Position numbers and translations under genes: made by a program. Of a stretch of 64,000 nucleotides of DNA, positions 56,241 to 64,000 are shown piece by piece. The stretch covers positions 2,224,285 to 2,288,284 of the forward strand of contig CALYLW010000041.1 in assembly GCA_944989445.1 (NCBI GenBank), read 5' to 3'. Numbering within the stretch: position 1 is the first letter of the stretch; each line of letters starts with the position of its first letter. Below the pieces are notes generated by a model, which saw nothing but the letters and a program-made list of their open reading frames with translations, was not told the origin of the DNA and made no database searches. This stretch comes from Ampullaceana balthica (Eukaryota > Mollusca > Gastropoda > Lymnaeidae).

Positions 56241-56799
56241 AATGCTGATAAGATTGACAATAAGATTTATAAGGAATATGAAATAAGTGATGAATAAATG
56301 CAGATGTAAGTATATCTTGCCAATAGTTATGTACAACAGACTAATACCATCAATGACGACACGCATCTAAAAAAAAATGTCACACTTTAGTGAGATGTGT
56401 GACAAGGGGAGGGAGGTGTTTAAGAACTGTTACGTCACATAAAAAATGCACAACTTTCAATGAAAGCTTCACTTAAATATTTGAATTCTTACAATAAATT
56501 TATTTAATGACGTTTTAAATTAAATGTATCCGCGCGAGTTACGATATTAGAATGCAGTCTAACACTAAATACATACTTAAATAACGTAACATTGATTTAA
56601 ACATGCTAGATTTTAAGTAGCAATGCAGCTTTTTTTTTGTTGTTGGGGGGGTGTGGCTTTGTGACGTCATATTTGTTTATTTTTATCGTGTCTATGTTTT
56701 TTTCTTTCGGATCTAGGTTTTTTTCCTTCGGATCTAGGTTTTTTTGACATGTTGGGTAGGTTTTTCCCAAAATTGTCACTGGCAGCACTGAGCTCAGGA

Positions 56800-57960
56800 G
56801 AAGACAACGTACAACAATAAACGCTATATGAGAGACAACCAAGCTTTTGATTTTACATAAAATATGAATTCAATTAGTGGGGGGTAAAATTATTTAATTT
56901 GATAGGGGGGAAATTGTGAGAACAAGAGAAGAATGGTAAAAAAAGGCTTCCAAATGAACCGAATTATTCGTAGGCATAGCACTGAAGATGAGAGAATGGT
57001 AAAAGGCATTAGATGTATGGTCTTCATACATGTATCTTACACTGTCATTTCCAGCTAGAAGATAACCCGCTATCTCTATTAAGTCGCATTGTTACACGTT
57101 TTATAAAGCCACCTCCTTAAGGCAAGCTTATTCCATTTTTCAAATCCTTATAAATGTGTTTAATTCCTCTACAATTAAATCTAAATTATTTCTGGATGAA
57201 CCACTAAATAAATAATATCCAATATCATTTAGTTTACAGCGAGCCTTCACTTTCTTGGCATTTACGTTTTTCATTGGACTACGAAATACGTTTATTGTTC
57301 AATTTTGCATCGAAAGATTTTACTTTGTCGAATGCACCTACTAATTAAGTGACACAAATTATTTCAAAATCAAAGCTTGAGAATCCCTGGCTTAACCTAA
57401 TAAAATGAAATTGATTGATGGTTTCAAACGGAGTTAAAAGAAAACTTTCAAAAATCTGACAACTATTAATTAGTTAAATATGAGATTAGAAAAAAAAATG
57501 TTCACATGACGGGAGCACAAAGCCTTTGTTTGTGTGTGTGTGTGTATATATGTGTGTGTGTGGGTGGGTGGGGGTTGTTTGGAGGTGTTTTGGGTGTGTG
57601 TGGTTGGATGTGTGTGTTTGTGAAATAGAACCTCGGTTTGGAGGGGGAGGGGAAGGGTGGGTAGCTTGAGATGTTTTTCTACGAATAAATTTTTCTTCAA
57701 TTAATTAAGGTCTACTTAGTTTTTTATTCGAGTAAGTGCTGAAAGGTTGTGCGCGTGTTCTTAAATGGCAATGTTAATGGATTTTGTCAGTCGTCGAGCA
57801 GTGATGTGCTTGGGCTGGTACGGTGCGTTTCGGAAGAAAAACAGCTCATAAATTTAAACCATTCCAACTAAAAGGTCATTACATATTTTCAAAGTAGAAT
57901 TGATGTTTAGATTCTGGGAGTGAAGAATATATTGATGATTTTTGAAGAAATATTCGATCA
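56800..57960. other. Intronic AT-rich sequence
   Basis: A GT-rich block lies at 57530-57615. No exon was seen. Confidence 0.45.
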
Positions 57961-57964
57961 GTTG

Positions 57965-58195
57965 TTTCTTGGACACAGTGAACCGCTGGCCGGAATGTGT
58001 CTTGGACACAGCGAACCGCTGGTCGGAATGTGTCTTGGACACAGTGAACCGCTGGCCGGAATGTGTTTTGGAATGTGTCTTGGACTGTGTCTAGGACATA
58101 GCGAATCACTAGCCGAATGTGTCTTAAACACAACGAACCGCTGGCCGGAATGTGTCTTGGACACAGCGAACCGCTGGCCGTGCTGTGTCTTTGAC
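57965..58195. repeat. 33-bp minisatellite
   Basis: About seven copies of GTGTCTTGGACACAGCGAAC plus CGCTGGCCGGAAT, with a partial inner copy near 58068-58085. GTGTC..GGACAC is palindromic. ORFs on both strands follow from the unit being divisible by three. Confidence 0.94.
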
Positions 58196-58199
58196 ATTA

Positions 58200-58600
58200 T
58201 ATATTTTGTACATTGATTTTTTATCTATTGTAAACCATTGTTTGGAAATCTTGAAAATATAACGTTTTTTTAAACTTTAATCTGTAATTAAAAATGGACT
58301 TGTTATTCTTCTATTACTTGATATTGATTATTTTCTATAAACCAACATCGAATTGTTGTTCTGTCACTTAATATTGACTAATTCTTCTAAAACTCAATAT
58401 TCACTTGTTGTTTCATCACACACTCATCAGTTAGACCTGATTTCAAGACATGAGTGTGCGTGTTGATTATGTTAAGGTTTGATGTAAAAGAAATAATAAT
58501 TTTTTGTTGCTGTTGCAAATATTAATTAATAATTCCCTATAGCCGTCTAGGGGATATTGGGATATGCGATCAATAAGGTTGGAGGATTTACACTGGGGCG
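58200..58600. other. Intronic AT-rich sequence
   Basis: Nothing recognised. Confidence 0.5.
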
Positions 58601-58605
58601 CCTAC

Positions 58606-58872
58606 GGGGCCGTCCATAAAGTATGTCACGCTCCAAAGGGGGGAGGGGGTGTAAGAAAGTGTGACAGTTTGTGTCAGGGGGGGAGGGGGAGTCCGGCCAT
58701 GTGTGACGTAACGGTGTTTTATATTAAATTTAATTATTTTCTTTATAAAAAAACAATATTTTTGTTCGAAAGTGTGACGTACTTTAGTCCGAGATTTGTG
58801 ACAGTTTGTGACAGGGGGAGGGGGGAGTTAAAAATGGTCAAAAATAGCGTGACGTACTTTATGGACAGCCCC
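58606..58872. mobile_element. Harbinger-like MITE related to 48177-52694
   Basis: Ends GGGGCCGTCCATAAAGTATG and the inverse (..GTACTTTATGGACAGCCCC) match at 25 of 27 positions. TAC flanks both (58603-58605 and 58873-58875). Internal GTGACAGTTTGTG..CAGGGGG blocks occur twice. It shares the GGGGCCGTCCATAAA head and GTCACGC words with the large shell. Confidence 0.87.
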
Positions 58873-58875
58873 TAC

Positions 58876-58965
58876 CCTGTGTGTTATCTTATCTGTTACA
58901 GACGCTACTTCTATACAGAAGATTATTGCGTCCTACGCATGTTAAAAGTTTTATCATGTTTGAAC
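58876..58965 (-). repeat. Dispersed CTGTAACAGATAAGATAAG family, copy 5 (inverted)
   Basis: TTATCTTATCTGTTACAGAC then GCTACTTCTATACAGAAGATTATT on the plus strand is the inverse of copy 1. It abuts the MITE that ends at 58872. Confidence 0.7.
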
Positions 58966-59091
58966 ATGAAACTTTTGGTTTGTGTGTGTTGAAGGGTGGG
59001 GGCCCTCGTGGTAAAAAAAGACCAAAAACAATAAATACAATTTGCACTATAATGTTCCCTTCTCAAAACTCTCCTAAAACTTTATGAATAT

Positions 59092-59250
59092 ACAGAACAG
59101 ATTTATAGAAGTTTTATAGAACAGTTTTATTAAACAGTTTTATGGAATCGTTTAATAGAACAGTTTTATAGAACAGTTTTATAGAACAGTTTTATAGAAC
59201 AGTTTGATAGAACAGTTTTAGGGAACAGTTTGATAGAATCGTTTTTATTT
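59092..59250. repeat. 13-bp tandem repeat
   Basis: ATAGAACAGTTTT recurs about eleven times with minor variants, ending about 60 bp before the exon at 59310. Confidence 0.92.
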
Positions 59251-59309
59251 GTTACCTCAACTCAATTTCCCCCCACCCTCTCCCCACACCCCGTTGTGTC
59301 ACTCCCTAG

Positions 59310-59426
59310 GGTCAAGACTTACCCCGAGAACAAGGTGACGGTCCTGAGGCGTGTGCCGGCGACTTGTTCCAACTGGGACAAGGCATGGGCGTGGCTGACC
59401 AAGACGGACTGTGGGACCAAATACAG
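59310..59426 (+). CDS. Second exon, EMI-like cysteine region
   Basis: Exactly 117 bases (39 codons, phase 2 at both ends) between acceptor TCACTCCCTAG and donor AG/GTAAGG. It opens by completing a Pro codon, reads VKTYPENKVTVLRRVPATC, continues SNWDKAWAWLTKTDC and ends GTKY plus AG of the next codon. With the mature start from 47.9 kb this gives Cys-x23-Cys-x14-Cys and then a TKYR-like step. That fits the first half of EMI domains (three of the usual seven cysteines, then YR), as in Draper, MEGF10/11 and nimrod-like phagocytic receptors. Base composition is clearly coding-like (GC-rich third positions: AAG, GTG, CTG, ACC). The following exon should supply the remaining EMI cysteines; it was not found before 64 kb. 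Another cysteine-rich secreted family is possible. Confidence 0.6.
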
Positions 59427-59429
59427 GTA

Positions 59430-60190
59430 AGGAGACACCTAGTCACATCACTGATTAGCTGGACAATGTTTTAGTTAAGGTCATAATTTATTTTATTAGT
59501 TTTCAAATTTACAATTTCAAACGCTGATCTTTAAGAATCGCAACCTACCGCATGAAAGTGTCAGACTGACCTAAAGCATGAAAGTGTCAGACTGACCTAC
59601 AGTATGAAAGTGTCAGACTGACCTATTTCATGAAATTGGAGCCAGTGGCAGTAGACTGTTTTTTATTTCAATTTGAAAGCTCCCCCTTTTTAATTTGTTA
59701 TTATTTTATTCGGAAACTTTCGATAAAAAGATACGTTTTGCGATTACATGCATGCTTCACACCTGCTAATGGGTTACTGTCATGTTTTCCATCTTGCTTT
59801 GACTCTTCGTCTAAGTCGATGTGCTTGATAGACTTGAAAATTCTGCCATCGTTCAACTATGCCAGGAGTTGCTTCGCTTCTGTTGCATAAACTATTTTAA
59901 AACTAAAATATTTCGCATCTGACGACTTTTTAATTTAACACTTATTGGCGTTATATAGAATAAACATTTTTGTAGAGGGGAATAGCTGGAGAGATCTGGC
60001 ACATGTCACTACATCGTTGATTCCTCGACCACTACAGGAATATAGGCAAATATTAGAATGTGTTTAGTCCATGCCGGGTGGGGATAAAACGCTGGACAAA
60101 AAGAAGTGTACAAGTCCAGTGTACAAGGATTGCTTGACTCTTCAATCGCACCATTGACATGAAAAACACCCACACATACAGTTCGTATAA
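59430..60190. other. Intron 2 (predicted), beginning
   Basis: A four-copy 26-bp repeat (CATGAAAGTGTCAGACTGAC) lies at 59541-59640. The rest is unique with no exon seen. Confidence 0.45.
59541..59640. repeat. 26-bp tandem repeat
   Basis: CATGAAAGTGTCAGACTGAC plus CTAAAG, with starts at 59551, 59577, 59603 and 59629. Confidence 0.92.
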
Positions 60191-60196
60191 AAAACA

Positions 60197-60535
60197 ACCC
60201 CGTAAAAACAAAATTTTTGACTATAAATCCCTTATATATGAGACAGAACTTAAAGTATTGATTATGTTCAAACGTGACAAATATTTACAGCCTGAAAATG
60301 AGTGAACTCCTCCAGGTGTTAAACACGAGATGTGGTCAACGATGGTTGGCGTGAAGTCAAGTGACCCGTAAAATGTAAACAATAGTGACCACTACATATA
60401 GTTTATAGAGATAAAATAAAAATGCATTAATTTAATTACGGTACATTCGATCGATCTGAAATTTTGACACGATGTATTGTTAGTTGAGACGAGTCTATGT
60501 GCAAAATTACAGCTCGATAGCATCACGGAAAGTGT
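60197..60535 (-). repeat. Inverted partial copy of the 1.2-kb unit family
   Basis: Its plus strand (GACTATAAATCCCTTATATATG at the left, then ATGCATTAATTTAATTACGG) is the inverse of the unit to its right and of 34839-35370. It lies head to head with the first direct unit at 60541, so the two can pair as a long imperfect palindrome. Confidence 0.8.
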
Positions 60536-60540
60536 GTCAT

Positions 60541-61664
60541 TTTTAAATCCCTTATATTAACTTTGCGGCCGTCTCATAATCTAATCATCTCATCATCTCA
60601 TGGGCTGGGCGGGCGGAAAAAGAAAAGTTGAAAATGACCCACTTCCCGTGATTCGATCGAGCTGAAATTTGGCACACTGACCCGTCTAACCTAACAATGC
60701 ATCGTATAAAAATTTCAGATCGATCGAACGTACCGTAATTAAATTAATGCATTTTTATTTTATCCTTATATGAGGTATGTAATTCCAATTCACGGTTTGT
60801 TATTGTTTTTTTGCCACGTGAAAGACTGAGCTGACGCATTGAGGCGACCCAACGAAGCGACGTGGTGCTTTTGTTTACATTTTACGTGTCACGCTGAGCT
60901 CGGTCAAGCGAATCGGTGACCAGACTTTTCCCCTCTCCCCCTCCCACCCACCCCTCCCCCCCCTAGGGTTATGAAGCAAACTTGAGTTAAGACAGATTCA
61001 GTCTGTAAATGTTTGAAAATTATCAATACTGTTAGTTATGTCTCATATATAAGGGATTTTTAGTCAAAAACTTTGTTTTTACGGGTTTGTTTTATTTACT
61101 TTTGTTTTTCTACCCGCGAACGAGATGACGACAAGATTTCGAAGTTAATGTAAGGGATTTAAAGATTGAGTAATATTTCCATATCCTGTTGTGTGGTTAA
61201 AAAAAGAGACAAAATATAAATCCTTGATTACTTTACAGACCGGTTACATTCTCCACACGTGACACAAACAAGAACCGAGCTGCAGCCTTGTCTCTTTGCA
61301 TGGCGTCACGAAATTTGAGAAACACGATATCACGTTTTGTTTTTTAATACAAAAAAAAACAACCCATGTAGACGCCCGTTATTGCCATCATCTTTGTCGT
61401 GAAATTCCTTTATGTTCACCACACTGCCAGCAACAGGAGAAGCCAACGACCTAAAATGTCATAAAATATATGAACGGTCGCGTCACAAAGAATACAGCAT
61501 GTTTGTCACGTGGAAGTTGGGGCCATTATTCTTTCTTTAGTAGTGATAAACAGGTATCCGAAGCGTTTATTTGCTGTTTAGTAGTTCATGTAGGAGTCGG
61601 GGAGAGTCCATTTGAGGTTTGTTGAATACCAACAGTGATGCCATATTTGTTGACGTTGAATCTT
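60541..61664 (+). repeat. 1.1-kb tandem unit A
   Basis: It begins TTTTTAAATCCCTTATATTA, passes TGGGCGGGCGG, a CGATCGA..CTGAAATTTGG block and CATATATAAGGGATTTTTAG, and ends near GTTGACGTTGAATC. It lacks the long CT tract and the poly-C run of units B and C, so it is the outgroup copy. Three ORF-breaking small indels relative to C lie near 61334 and 61410. Confidence 0.88.

Positions 61665-64000
<2,336 letters not shown>

Larger units (their letters stand above)
55449..56790. mobile_element. hAT element, 1.34 kb, exact 8-bp target duplication
   Basis: Ends CAGTGCTGCCAG and CTGGCAGCACTG are perfect inverted repeats. AGCTCAGG flanks both (55441-55448 and 56791-56798). TCTAGGTTTTT motifs are repeated near both ends (55500-55550 and 56710-56760). 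It contains a TA tract (55698-55772) and a nested copy of the GATAAG family (56145-56240). No transposase was recognised. Confidence 0.92.
47943..59309 (+). other. Intron 1 (predicted), 11.4 kb, transposon-filled
   Basis: Donor GTAAGT and acceptor ACTCCCTAG delimit the predicted intron. It holds a nested transposon cluster (48177-52694), two hAT elements (54527-54706 and 55449-56790), a small shell-related element (58606-58872) and four tandem arrays. No exon was recognised inside, but small exons could be missed. Confidence 0.5.

Noticed and set aside
57854..58216. ORFs on both strands with LGHSEPLAGM or VQDTFRPAV repeats
   Set aside because: Products of the 33-bp minisatellite.
58564..58992. 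142-codon ORF
   Set aside because: It crosses both ends of the MITE at 58606-58872 and the inverted dispersed repeat; it has no coherent coding signal.

Overview
This window looks like nuclear DNA from an animal and is very poor in genes. It is AT-rich and has no operon-like gene packing. It contains interrupted exons with GT/AG splice sites, cut-and-paste elements with typical eukaryotic target-site duplications, tRNA-derived SINE heads, the 3' end of a LINE, and more than twenty tandem-repeat arrays. The style (dense minisatellites, long CT/GA and TA microsatellites, frequent G/C homopolymers of 8-12 bases, hAT/piggyBac/Helitron debris) would fit a mollusc, perhaps a heterobranch gastropod. 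That taxon is inference only; no marker gene proves it.

Two gene-like objects stand out. First, a plus-strand gene starts at 47818 with a signal-peptide exon (47818-47942, clean GTAAGT donor). It continues in frame, phase 2 to phase 2, into a cysteine-containing exon at 59310-59426. The joined product is secreted or type I membrane and looks like the N-terminal part of an EMI domain, as in Draper/MEGF10-type proteins; the rest lies beyond the window or was not found. Second, a single-exon ORF at 30721-31287 encodes a convincing signal peptide followed by 24 six-residue repeats (DTCHKQ, later DTRHKQ). About 430-620 bases upstream is an array of five 44-bp units carrying CRE palindromes (TGACGTCA, one mutated).

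Layout. 1-63: end of a hAT-like element. 90-940: 32-bp satellite. 3.0-9.0 kb: minisatellites, a CT tract, a CA/TA tract and a 2.2-kb array of 45-bp units. 10.9-15.5 kb: more arrays and one SINE. 16-26 kb: mostly unique sequence with a SINE, a MITE with long terminal inverted repeats and a hAT-like MITE. 26.2-32.5 kb: six minisatellites and the secreted-repeat ORF. 33-39 kb: a reverse-transcriptase relic and a repeated element copy. 39.3-41.8 kb: LINE 3' end, Helitron-like element and 27-bp array. 43.6-47.8 kb: hAT MITE, a promoter-like GC-rich block and the first exon. 47.9-59.3 kb: the 11.4-kb intron, filled by a nest of transposons (a Harbinger-like shell holding a Helitron end, a hAT MITE and a decayed piggyBac), two more hAT elements and a small relative of the shell. 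60.2-64 kb: an inverted partial copy followed by a near-identical ~1.2-kb tandem triplication that runs off the window.

No tRNA, rRNA, CRISPR array or bacterial-type feature was seen. Most open reading frames here are products of stop-free tandem repeats and were rejected.
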